Shown here: one piece after another, positions 8,178 through 16,715 of the stretch | How the letters are laid out: each line of letters opens with the position of its first letter | How positions within the stretch are numbered: position 1 is the first letter of the stretch | Origin: CBDDBH01 sp965225625 | GTDB taxonomy: Bacteria; Pseudomonadota; Gammaproteobacteria; JADZEE01 | Length of the DNA stretch: 64,000 nt | Reading direction: 5' to 3' | Assembly: GCA_965225625.1 (NCBI GenBank) | Contig: CBDDBH010000014.1 | Coordinates: forward strand, 36,992-100,991 | The notes under the pieces: model-generated | What the model saw: only the letters and a program-made list of their open reading frames with translations | Databases searched by the model: none | Told to the model about the DNA's origin: nothing | Position numbers and translations under genes: made by a program

Positions 8178-10148
8178 ATGAAATTTTTGTCCTCCCAGGC
8201 GCTGGTGACCTTGGCGCTGCTGTGTTGTTCGTTCGTCCCAATCGCGCTGGCGCTCGACAAAGAACTCGAAACTATCGTGGTAACCGCGAGCCGGGTACCG
8301 ATACCACTGAAAGCTGTCGGCGGATCCATCACCGTCATCAGCGCGGAGGATCTTCAGAATCGGCAACCGAACTTCATAGCCGATGTTTTGCAGTCGGTTC
8401 CGGGCGTTGATGTTTCCAGATCGGGTGGCACCGGTGGGTTTACACAGATACGGATCCGAGGTGCCGAGGCAAATCAATTATTGGTGCTCGTTGACGGGAT
8501 CGAAGTTAACGATCCCACCCTAGGCTCCGAATTCGATTTCGCACACTTGTTGAACGGAGCTATCGAGCGCGTCGAAGTACTGCGCGGCGCTCAAAGCGGC
8601 ATTTGGGGTGCGGATGCACTGGCGGGCGTGGTCAACATCATCAGCAAACAAGGCGCCGGACCGCCGCGTATAACTGGCTTTGCCGAAGCCGGTTCGTTTG
8701 GAACTTTCTCTAGCGGTGGGGGAATTGCCGGTGGCGGGGAACGCTACCATTTCGCGCTGGACGGGCGCTATTTCAGTTCGGGCGGCGTCAACAATGCCGA
8801 AACGGGTGACGAAGATGACGGATACAAAAACGGTTCGTTTTCCTTTCGCGGCGGTTACCGGCCGCACGAACTGGTTGAGCTGAAGGCAGTTGTACGTCGC
8901 GTTGATAACGAACGACAGTTTGATCCGGCACCCTTTCCGGCGTTCGTGCCGGCCGACGGCGATCGCATCACCCAGACCGAACAAACTTACGCCCGCCTGC
9001 AAGCAAGCCTGGCGTTGTTCGACGATCGCTGGCAGCACCGTCTGGGCGCCGCATTGACCGAAACCGACAACGACAACATTTTCTCTGGCGTGCGCGACAG
9101 CTTCAATGCAGGCCGTAAATTTCGCATGGACTATCAAACCAGTTTTATCTTCGAGACGCCGCAATTTGGGCACGCCGAACACACGCTCACTTTTGCGATG
9201 GACCGGGAAGTCGAGGACTTCGAGCAGCGTGGCACTGCCTCGTTCTTCGGCAATCCAAATCAGGTTCAAAGCATCGCCAGCCACGGCTATGCCGTGGAGT
9301 ACCGGATAGCACTTTGGGATCGTCTGTTTCTCAGTGGTGCGGTGCGTCGCGATGACAACAACGATTTCGCCAACTCCACAACCGGTCGCGGTACCGCGGC
9401 GTATGTCCACGAAGCCTCGGCCACCAAGGTGCACTTCAGTTACGGCACCGGTGTGAAAAACCCCACATTTACCGAACGCTTTGGCTTCACCCCCGATACG
9501 TTTATCGGTAATCCCGGCTTAACCCCGGAACAAAGTGAGGGCTGGGAAGCGGGGATCTGGCAAGCATTGTTCGACGAACGCGTGATTGTGACCGCGGCGT
9601 ACTTCAACGAAGAACTGAAGAACGAGATCAACGGTTTTTTCTTCGACTTTTCCATTCCACCCTTCGGCGGCTTCACGGCGACAAATATCGACGGCCGAAG
9701 CAAGCGTACGGGCTTCGAATTGGGATTTACAGCCAAATTGGTTGCGGGTCTGAACGTTACTGCGGCGTACACCAATCTGGACGCGACCCAGCTAAATGCG
9801 CTCGGCCACCAGGCGCGAGAGCTGCGCAGACCTGAACACGTTGCGAATTTCAGCTTGAACTATCTGTTCCTCGACCAGCGGGCAAACCTCAACGTCAATA
9901 TCGACTATACCAGCGACTTATTGGACTCGGATTTTTCCACCTTCCCGGCCACCCCGGTCACGCTCGATAGTTTTACCTTGGTGGATGTCGCCGGGCGCTA
10001 CCAAATCGACAAGCGTTTCACTGTATACGCCCGTGTCGAAAATCTGTTCGACGAAAACTATCAGGAAGTATTTGGCTTTGCGACGAGTGGTATTGCAGCA
10101 TTCGCCGGTATCAACGTCACCTTGGACACACCCTGGATGGCTCGTTGA
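8178..10148 (+). CDS. btuB: TonB-dependent outer-membrane vitamin B12 receptor BtuB-like
   Basis: A 656-residue TonB-dependent receptor. The signal peptide ends at about PIALA, followed by a TonB-box-like ETIVVTASR. The plug domain shows the patterns IRGAEANQLLVLVDGIEVNDP and VEVLRGAQSGIWGADALAGVVNII, characteristic of BtuB. A beta-barrel follows to the end. The final residues are LDTPWMAR, without the usual terminal aromatic, so the mature C-terminus may be altered or extended. A cobalamin riboswitch precedes it and cobalamin ABC genes lie upstream, so uptake of B12 or related corrinoids is well supported. Confidence 0.93.
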   Translation: MKFLSSQALVTLALLCCSFVPIALALDKELETIVVTASRVPIPLKAVGGSITVISAEDLQNRQPNFIADVLQSVPGVDVSRSGGTGGFTQIRIRGAEANQLLVLVDGIEVNDPTLGSEFDFAHLLNGAIERVEVLRGAQSGIWGADALAGVVNIISKQGAGPPRITGFAEAGSFGTFSSGGGIAGGGERYHFALDGRYFSSGGVNNAETGDEDDGYKNGSFSFRGGYRPHELVELKAVVRRVDNERQFDPAPFPAFVPADGDRITQTEQTYARLQASLALFDDRWQHRLGAALTETDNDNIFSGVRDSFNAGRKFRMDYQTSFIFETPQFGHAEHTLTFAMDREVEDFEQRGTASFFGNPNQVQSIASHGYAVEYRIALWDRLFLSGAVRRDDNNDFANSTTGRGTAAYVHEASATKVHFSYGTGVKNPTFTERFGFTPDTFIGNPGLTPEQSEGWEAGIWQALFDERVIVTAAYFNEELKNEINGFFFDFSIPPFGGFTATNIDGRSKRTGFELGFTAKLVAGLNVTAAYTNLDATQLNALGHQARELRRPEHVANFSLNYLFLDQRANLNVNIDYTSDLLDSDFSTFPATPVTLDSFTLVDVAGRYQIDKRFTVYARVENLFDENYQEVFGFATSGIAAFAGINVTLDTPWMAR

Positions 10149-10231
10149 TCCGGCGTTGAACGTCGCTCCCGGAAAAATAGCTGAGCGCGAAGGTTTCGTA
10201 TTTGCCGACCTGCAAATGACGAGGTAAAACA

Positions 10232-11170
10232 ATGCGAATCATTTCATTGCTACCAAGTGCTACAGAAATCATCTGCGCGTTGGGATTGGAAGATTCGTTA
10301 GTCGGCGTTAGCCACGAGTGCGACTACCCTGAATCAGTAAAGACCCTACCCAAGGTAACGCAGACATTTATCTCCAAGAACGCAACCAGTGGCGAGATCG
10401 ATTCGCAAGTACGCTCGCAGCTAAGCAGTCAGGACGCACTTTACAGCTTGAACACCGAGCTCGTGGAGAGCCTGCAACCCGACTTGTTAGTCACACAGGC
10501 GTTGTGTGACGTTTGCGCGGTTTCCGAAGCTGAGGTCAGCAATGCCGCGGCAACCCTTCGTTCAGCGCCGCTTGTCATTAATCTAGAACCGATGTCGCTA
10601 GATGATGTATTTGCAACCTTGCATCGCGTAGGTGACGTTACCGACCGCGCAGACGAGGCGCGGCGGGTCGTCACAAATCTCGAAAAGAGAGTCGCTGCGG
10701 TTGGTACGCTTTCAGCTTCCATAGACAAAGCCGCGCCGCGCGTCGTTTTCCTGGAGTGGATCGATCCCCCGTTCAATGCTGGGCATTGGAATTCAACCCT
10801 TATCGAACTCGCAGGCGGCCACGATTGCCTTGGCAACAAGAATAGTCCGTCCGAGACAACGCCATGGGCAAAAGTTCTGGCAGCGCAACCCGAGTTTATG
10901 CTGCTCGCTTGCTGCGGGTTTCCGGTTGAGCGCGCGCTGCAGGATGTTCCGCTGTTGCAACAACAACCCGGCTGGTCCGAATTACCCTGCATCAAGAACG
11001 GGCGCGTTTTCGTAACCGACGGCAATGCGTATTTTTCGCGTCCAGGACCGCGCCTTGTCGACAGTCTGGAGATCCTTGCGCACGCCCTACACCCGGATAT
11101 TCATCCGCTACCCGTAGGACTGCCTGCCGCGGTACCGGTAGTCGGTGAAGCAACAGGAAAGGTCAGTTAG
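10232..11170 (+). CDS. Signal-less cobalamin-binding-type protein (BtuF superfamily)
   Basis: A 312-residue protein of the BtuF/periplasmic-binding-protein 2 superfamily, starting directly with the first strand (MRIISLLPSATEIICALGL). It has no signal peptide, unlike the btuF gene at 5148. Conserved points are GVSHECDYP, a CxxC in LCDVCAVS, EWIDPPFNAGHW and a CC pair in LLACCGFPVER. Related signal-less proteins are usually named cobalamin-binding protein, with a presumed cytoplasmic role. It lies 83 bp after btuB and probably shares the riboswitch-controlled transcript. Its stop TAG abuts a repeat element. Confidence 0.75.
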   Translation: MRIISLLPSATEIICALGLEDSLVGVSHECDYPESVKTLPKVTQTFISKNATSGEIDSQVRSQLSSQDALYSLNTELVESLQPDLLVTQALCDVCAVSEAEVSNAAATLRSAPLVINLEPMSLDDVFATLHRVGDVTDRADEARRVVTNLEKRVAAVGTLSASIDKAAPRVVFLEWIDPPFNAGHWNSTLIELAGGHDCLGNKNSPSETTPWAKVLAAQPEFMLLACCGFPVERALQDVPLLQQQPGWSELPCIKNGRVFVTDGNAYFSRPGPRLVDSLEILAHALHPDIHPLPVGLPAAVPVVGEATGKVS

Positions 11171-11608
11171 CCCGCATATTTCATGAAGGATCGTGGATGC
11201 TCGCGCAGGACGCGTGCGGCTGGGCGCCGCGCTGGAGCGCCAAGCGTAGCCGTCGCTATGGTTGGCGTGAAGCGCAAGCTCAGGCGTGCGCGGACCCGCG
11301 AGCGCCAGGATAGCCGCGCGATGCGGCACACCTTGTCCTTTGCCGTCATTGACATGGAACCTTTACAACGCCTGGGTTTCACTCGCATCGCGTGGCGTGA
11401 CCACCAGGGATGGCGGAAATGCAGACCATGCACGACTGCACGGATGCAGGAGGTAGGGCGAAGCACGCCTGCAGGGATGCAGGCGATAGAACGACGCAGG
11501 AGCCAAAGTCGAAGAGCCAGAGCCGACGAGTCCATGGATGGACGAGGTAGAACGACGCAGGAGGCCAAAGTCGAGGAGCGTTTGTCTGCCCTTCGTGAAA
11601 TATGCGGG
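11171..11608. mobile_element. MITE-like 438 bp element with terminal inverted repeats
   Basis: The ends are CCCGCATATTTCATGAAGG (11171-11189) and its inverted partner at 11590-11608, matching 18 of 19 bases. TTAG flanks both ends (11167-11170 and 11609-11612), as a 4 bp target duplication would. The interior has no convincing gene but contains short reiterated units (GAACGACGCAGGAG twice, TGCAGGGATGCAGG, CCAGGGATGGCGG). Parts recur at 4966-5000 and, inverted, at 18620-18725. It sits exactly between the stop codons of two convergent genes. Confidence 0.6.
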
Positions 11609-12583
11609 TTAGGGCACCAGATAAGGCATTTCGATAACGTTGCGATCCTCGAGCGCCCGGTGTGCAGCCGCTGCCTCGCGCAACGCAAAAGGCTGGGCCT
11701 TTGGAACTTTCAAAGTGCCGTCTGCGACCAGCGCAAAATAATGCTGGGCGCCGGTCAACATTTCGTCGTGGTTGAGACAGTAGGTGTATAGAGTGGGCCG
11801 CGTGATAAACAATGACCGTGCAGCCAGCGCTCCCAGATCCAACGGGTCCGGCTTACCCGACGCATTGCCATAGCTGACCATCATCCCGCGCGGGCGCAAA
11901 CATTCTATCGAACGCGCGAACGTATCTTTACCGACGGAATCATAAACTACGTCTACCAGCTTGCCGTGCGTTATGTCCTTAACACGCTCGACGAAGTCTT
12001 CGCTGCGATATTCAATCGTATGATCGCAGCCGTGGCGAGCAGCGAGTTCCGCTTTCGCTGCACTCCCGGCCGTGCCGATAACCGTCGCACCGATGTGCTT
12101 GGCCCACTGGCAAAGAAGCAAACCGAGACTGCCGGCTGCAGCCTGAACCAGAATGGTTTCGCCTGCGGCCAATGGGTATAAACGGTACAGCAAGTATTCC
12201 ACCGTCAAGCCGCGCACGAGTGTCGCGCCGCTCAATTCGGCGCTGACATCTGCAGGAACGCTGATTAGCTGCGTGGCGGGGACATTACGGATCTCGCTGT
12301 AACCGCACAATGGTGCGGAGCAGTACGCGACCCGCTCGCCAACTTCGAAACCTGTTACGCCCTCGCCCAGGGTGGTTACGACACCTGATCCTTCGTCGCC
12401 CGGTGTAAACGGTGGATCAGCTTTATATAAACCTTTGCGAAGATACGTATCGATATAGTTGACACCCATCACCGCCTGCCGGATCTGAACCTGACCCGGC
12501 GGCGGCGCAGGTATTTCTATCTGTTCATAGACCAGCACATCCGGTCCACCGACTTCTCGAACAACGATTGCAGGACTGCGCAT
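11609..12583 (-). CDS. NADPH:quinone oxidoreductase (zeta-crystallin/QorA type)
   Basis: A 324-residue medium-chain dehydrogenase/reductase without zinc ligands. The N-terminal GroES-like part has VREVGGPDVLVYEQIE and GVNYIDTYLRKGLY. The Rossmann part has ILVQAAAGSLGLLLCQWAKHIGATVIGT. It matches quinone oxidoreductase Qor, which reduces quinones with NADPH. I use the ATG at 12583, because the frame to 12703 overlaps the upstream gene. It starts 13 bp after the MetE-fold gene and is probably co-transcribed with it. Its stop TAA lies at the right end of the MITE-like element. Confidence 0.9.
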   Translation of the reverse strand: MRSPAIVVREVGGPDVLVYEQIEIPAPPPGQVQIRQAVMGVNYIDTYLRKGLYKADPPFTPGDEGSGVVTTLGEGVTGFEVGERVAYCSAPLCGYSEIRNVPATQLISVPADVSAELSGATLVRGLTVEYLLYRLYPLAAGETILVQAAAGSLGLLLCQWAKHIGATVIGTAGSAAKAELAARHGCDHTIEYRSEDFVERVKDITHGKLVDVVYDSVGKDTFARSIECLRPRGMMVSYGNASGKPDPLDLGALAARSLFITRPTLYTYCLNHDEMLTGAQHYFALVADGTLKVPKAQPFALREAAAAHRALEDRNVIEMPYLVP

Positions 12584-12596
12584 AGTAAGCAGTATT

Positions 12597-13679
12597 TCAA
12601 ATAGCGTCGGCGATTTTTCCGTGCATTTCGAGCAGCTCATGCATACTTTGGTCCTGCGGGCGCCGCGCCCAACCGCATTCAGTGGCAATGCCGAAATCAC
12701 CATCGTAGTTACGGCGGAAAGTCGCCAGCCGCCGGGATGTGCCCTCGACCCCGTCCGTGTAATGGATCAGGCCGATGTACAACTTGGTGTCACCGATGGC
12801 GAGTTCCTTTAAGGGTTCGAAATAGGGATCATCGTCACGATCCCGTGGCACTGGCATATGTAAATAATCCACACGCCGACCGGCTGCTTTAACACCCGCA
12901 TTCGCCATCGTCACGGCGTTCGTCAAGTCCTTGGGTTGTACCAGGTGCGTGTGTCCCAGATCGCCGTAACACAGGTGCAGACCCAAGGGCACGGATTCTG
13001 GCACCAGCGGCGACAACCGCTCCACAAAGCCAACGTAGCGGTCCAAGGGATCGCCCGTGGCCTTCCACGCCAACGGTTCTTCACCCAGATAGTCCCCAGT
13101 GTCGTAAGCAAACACCTCCCAGCAAATATCCCACTGAATCAACAAATCCTCCGCAGGTATGTGCGCGACGATTGCGGCTATGTCCCGTGCCAGCGCAGCT
13201 TCCGCACTACGCGTCAGTATTTCGAAGCTGCGGTTGTCCGTGCAGCACCAGCGTGTGCAGTCTTCCGGAAATGGAATGCACACCTGGTAGCGCGTGCCCG
13301 CGGGTATGACACCGGCATCACGTAACTCAACGAACTTCGCGTAAGACTCGCGCGCAAACTCCGCGTAGCGAAACGTTTCGAAATCTATCTGTGTGATGCC
13401 TTCTTTGACCGTGAATCGCCATAAGTCATCCCACCCTCCAGGTATCCAATCTTCGACGCCCGGTTTTGGTTTAGGGCGATTCGCAATTTCGATGTCCGGA
13501 TGCGGCGCAAAAATCTGTGGCGCAATGTAAACCACCCACAAAGACCGAAAGCCCGGCTCACCATCGGTCAGTCCAGCAACACGATCGCCGATAGCGGGCG
13601 CGCACAGCCGGAAAACGGACTCCGCGGTATCACCCGGCACACCGCCAATTAGCAACAATGGTTTGTCATCCAGATACAT
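12597..13679 (-). CDS. MetE-fold (cobalamin-independent methionine synthase-like) protein, paralogue 1
   Basis: A 360-residue TIM-barrel protein resembling the C-terminal half of MetE and the UROD/MetE superfamily. A H-x-C pair (GLHLCYGD, about residues 235-237) and a late Cys (ATECGWARRP, about residue 335) match the zinc ligands of MetE, which bind and activate a thiol substrate. PLLLIGGVPGDTAESVFR at the start and HMPVPRDRDDDPYF are shared with the paralogue at 34016-35098, which is also 360 residues. The ATG at 13679 has an AGGTG ahead of it; a GTG at 13688 is possible. The substrate is unknown. I infer zinc-dependent thiol or C-S chemistry. Confidence 0.7.
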   Translation of the reverse strand: MYLDDKPLLLIGGVPGDTAESVFRLCAPAIGDRVAGLTDGEPGFRSLWVVYIAPQIFAPHPDIEIANRPKPKPGVEDWIPGGWDDLWRFTVKEGITQIDFETFRYAEFARESYAKFVELRDAGVIPAGTRYQVCIPFPEDCTRWCCTDNRSFEILTRSAEAALARDIAAIVAHIPAEDLLIQWDICWEVFAYDTGDYLGEEPLAWKATGDPLDRYVGFVERLSPLVPESVPLGLHLCYGDLGHTHLVQPKDLTNAVTMANAGVKAAGRRVDYLHMPVPRDRDDDPYFEPLKELAIGDTKLYIGLIHYTDGVEGTSRRLATFRRNYDGDFGIATECGWARRPQDQSMHELLEMHGKIADAI

Positions 13680-13789
13680 CGCTCCCACCTCAACCTTCTC
13701 GTTCCGAATGCGGTAGAGTATTCGCTCACGGTCGTCCGCGACAAGTCGGCGACTACTGCGTTAATTAATAACCACGAGAGAACCGCCCG

Positions 13790-15091
13790 TTGGCCAGCCA
13801 GGGATTGCGGAGCGCCGCTGGCGTCGCGCTGTTATTACTCACTCTGACGTCAATTGCACACGGCTTCATGCCGTTCATTCCGGCGTGGTGTGCTGCGATA
13901 TGGGCATGGCTGGCCGGTGGCCTGCTGTTTACATCCGTCAATCGGATGCAACGTATTCAGACGCTGTCGTTGTTACTACTCGGCGTGCTTGCACTCGCCT
14001 GGTCGGCCGCTGGTGGCCTGGAACTATCGTGGACGCGTCCGCTGGCCATTAACCAAAGCATCATGGCGATGTTTGCCGCGGTCAGTTTTCTGCGCATTGT
14101 CAGCGGCCCGAAACTGGACACAACGGAGCAGTTACCGCGGGGACGCGGCGCGCTGGTTCGCACGTTGGTCGGCACCAGTCTATTCGGCGCCATCGTCAAT
14201 CTGTCCGCATTCGCAATCATTAGCGAGCGCGTCGCGGAGAACGGCAAACTGACCCGCCTGCAGGCAATCACCATGTCACGGGCGTTTTCCTGTGCCGCAT
14301 TCTGGTCGCCGTTTTTCGTGGCGATGGGGGTAGCGTTGACCTACGCCCCCGGCGCGCAGTTGTGGACGCTGGTTGGCGTAGGTATTCCGCTATGGGTAAT
14401 CGCTATTTCGGTCGGCGCGCTATACATGCTGCTCGATCCGGAAAGCGCGAACTACACAGGCTATCCCCTGCATCTCGACGCCTTACTATTGCCGGCCGTT
14501 CTTGCCCTGCTGGTGCTGGGGTGTAATTACTGGTTGCCCAACGTTTCGATACTGACCACGGTCAGCCTGGTATCACTGTCGATTGCCGTGCTTGTCACTA
14601 TCCTGCGTGACGGCCCCCGGGCGGCCGGCATCCTGAAATCACATGTGACCAGTGCACTGCCGGGCATGTCGGGCGAACTCGCGATGTTTCTGTCGGCCGG
14701 CGTCTTCGCAGTGGGGCTCGGTAGCGTCATTCAGACAACCGAATTCGCTCTGCCGTTCCTACATTATGGCGCTACCCAGGCCAGTATCGTTCTGGTAGTG
14801 ATGACCGCGCTGTCGCTCGTCGGTCTGCATCCATTGATCAACGTCGGCGTATTCGGCGGACTGTTGCTGCCGTTAAATCCCGATCCTAATTTTCTCGGCC
14901 TGACCTTCCTCATGAGCTGGGCACTGGGTATTGCCACCTCGCCGGTTTCGGCGGTACATCTCGCCTTGCAGGGACGATTCGGTATCAATACGTTCACATC
15001 GGTCCGGCGCAATCTGCCGTTCACGTTAACCATGCTCGCCGTGGCGATCATCGCACTCCATGTATACCATCACGTCGCTCTAACAAATTAG
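13790..15091 (+). CDS. Polytopic membrane protein, probable transporter
   Basis: A 433-residue integral membrane protein with roughly eleven hydrophobic segments, starting at TTG. The overall pattern (long hairpins, a central loop, TSLFGAIVNLSAFAIISERV, the repeated SVIQTTEFALPFLHYG and VGLHPLINVGVFGGL) resembles ion-transporter-superfamily permeases, but I do not recognise a specific family. It ends 10 bp before the flavin monooxygenase gene, so the two form an operon and it may import that enzyme's substrate. An internal ATG at 13868 would remove the first segment and is less likely. Confidence 0.65.
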   Translation: MASQGLRSAAGVALLLLTLTSIAHGFMPFIPAWCAAIWAWLAGGLLFTSVNRMQRIQTLSLLLLGVLALAWSAAGGLELSWTRPLAINQSIMAMFAAVSFLRIVSGPKLDTTEQLPRGRGALVRTLVGTSLFGAIVNLSAFAIISERVAENGKLTRLQAITMSRAFSCAAFWSPFFVAMGVALTYAPGAQLWTLVGVGIPLWVIAISVGALYMLLDPESANYTGYPLHLDALLLPAVLALLVLGCNYWLPNVSILTTVSLVSLSIAVLVTILRDGPRAAGILKSHVTSALPGMSGELAMFLSAGVFAVGLGSVIQTTEFALPFLHYGATQASIVLVVMTALSLVGLHPLINVGVFGGLLLPLNPDPNFLGLTFLMSWALGIATSPVSAVHLALQGRFGINTFTSVRRNLPFTLTMLAVAIIALHVYHHVALTN

Positions 15092-15101
15092 AACCGTCCA
15101 T

Positions 15102-16715
15102 ATGCGCGAAACACCCGTATTAATCGCCGGCGGCGGGCCGGTGGGATTATTGCTCGGTCACGAATTGGCGCAGCGCGGCGTCGAGGCATTGCTCGTGGAG
15201 ATCAACGCGACCACGACTAATTATCCGAAGATGGACATTACCCATTCGCGCAGCATGGAGCATTTTCGGCGTCTCGGGATCGCTGATGCGATCTATGACG
15301 CCGCCGTCGCCGCGGACAGCCCGCTGGACGTAAGCTGGATCAGCCGCTTAAGTGAATGGGAGTTGTGCCGTTTCCGCTATCCCAGCATCACCCAGCAGCG
15401 CAAATCCATTGGCGAGAACAACGACGGCACGCAAGCTGCCGAACCGCAGATCCGGATCTCACAAATCATCGTCGAGCCGGTGTTGAAGCAGGCGCTGGAA
15501 GCAAAGCCCGAAGTCGAAGTGCGCTTCGGCTGGGGCTTGCAGAGCTTCGTGCAGGATGCCGACGGTGTTACCGCCATCATCAAAGAGACGGCAACCGGTA
15601 AGCAGGAGCAAGTACGCTGCCAGTATCTGGCCGGTTGCGACGGTGGTAGCAGCACGACGCGCAAACAACTCGGTATCGAGTGGGAGGGAGCGGCGAAAGC
15701 GGTTGCGGCGTTCATGATCCACTTTCGCTCGCGCGATTACGAACTGCTGCAGAAATTCGGGCTGGCCTGGCATTACCAGAGCCCGGTACACGGCACACTG
15801 ATCTGCCAAGACGATATTGAGTATTGGACCTTACATGTCATTTGTCCGCCAGGCGCTGATTCCAACGAATTTGACGCCCGCGAAAAACTATTCGATTTCG
15901 CCGGTGAGGAATTCCACTGCGAAATTCTGCGCGCGAATCCCTATTACGGACATATGCTCGTGGCACAGCGTTATGGCCGCGACCGCGTCTGGCTGGCCGG
16001 CGACGCGGCCCACCAGTACTTCCCAACCGGCGGCTACGGCATGAACACCGGTGTTGTCGACGCCGCCAGCCTCGGCTGGACGCTGGCCGCCCAGACTCAA
16101 GGCTGGGGAGGACCGCAGCTATTTACGGCATACGAGCACGAACGGCGCCCCGTGGCGGTTCGCAACCGCGGCTGGTCTTACGAGCACGTCTCCGTGAGAG
16201 CCCAAATCGCGGAAGCTTACACACCTTCGATCCATGAAGACACGCAGGCAGGCGCGCGCGCGCGGACGGAAATCGGCAAGCATATTCTCGCGCTGAAAAA
16301 TATGGAGAACGAGTGCTGGGGCGTGCAGCATGGCTACCGCTACGCGGACTCGCCTATCATTTGTGACGACACGGACACACCGCCCGAGTTCGACCCTTTG
16401 AGCTATAAGCCGACGACCTGGCCGGGCATGCGGCCACCGCACGTGTTTCTCGACGACGGCACCCCGATATTCGAATTGTTTGGCCCCGGCTTCACATTAA
16501 TGCGTTTCGCCGATCACGATATCTCGGGGTTCGAATCCGCCGCGCAGCAAACCGGATTACCTTTAAAAATCGTGGATATCCGTGAACCCAAGGCCCGGGA
16601 ACTGTGGCAACGCGATCTCGTGCTGGTGCGCCCGGACATGATGGTGGCGTGGCGCGGTAACGCGGCGCCGGATAATCCGTTAGAGATTATCGATACCGTC
16701 CGCGGCGACGGCTGA
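15102..16715 (+). CDS. FAD-dependent aromatic hydroxylase (PheA/TfdB type)
   Basis: A 537-residue class A flavoprotein monooxygenase. The N-terminal dinucleotide fold is PVLIAGGGPVGLLLGHELAQRG. The second FAD motif is VWLAGDAAHQYFPTGGYGMNTGVVDA, a close match to phenol and chlorophenol hydroxylases, and the DG motif region includes YLAGCDGGSSTTRKQLGI. A C-terminal thioredoxin-like domain of the family follows about residue 420. It would hydroxylate a phenolic or related ring with NAD(P)H and O2. It is coupled to the permease upstream and overlaps the convergent MFS gene by 36 bp at the 3' end. Confidence 0.88.
   Translation: MRETPVLIAGGGPVGLLLGHELAQRGVEALLVEINATTTNYPKMDITHSRSMEHFRRLGIADAIYDAAVAADSPLDVSWISRLSEWELCRFRYPSITQQRKSIGENNDGTQAAEPQIRISQIIVEPVLKQALEAKPEVEVRFGWGLQSFVQDADGVTAIIKETATGKQEQVRCQYLAGCDGGSSTTRKQLGIEWEGAAKAVAAFMIHFRSRDYELLQKFGLAWHYQSPVHGTLICQDDIEYWTLHVICPPGADSNEFDAREKLFDFAGEEFHCEILRANPYYGHMLVAQRYGRDRVWLAGDAAHQYFPTGGYGMNTGVVDAASLGWTLAAQTQGWGGPQLFTAYEHERRPVAVRNRGWSYEHVSVRAQIAEAYTPSIHEDTQAGARARTEIGKHILALKNMENECWGVQHGYRYADSPIICDDTDTPPEFDPLSYKPTTWPGMRPPHVFLDDGTPIFELFGPGFTLMRFADHDISGFESAAQQTGLPLKIVDIREPKARELWQRDLVLVRPDMMVAWRGNAAPDNPLEIIDTVRGDG

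Noticed and set aside
8520..9434. 304-codon minus-strand ORF within btuB
   Set aside because: It is a shadow frame of the receptor gene and is not protein-like.
11183..11791. 202-codon plus-strand ORF across the MITE-like element
   Set aside because: The translation is Arg-rich and derived from repeat units, and it extends antisense into the quinone reductase gene.
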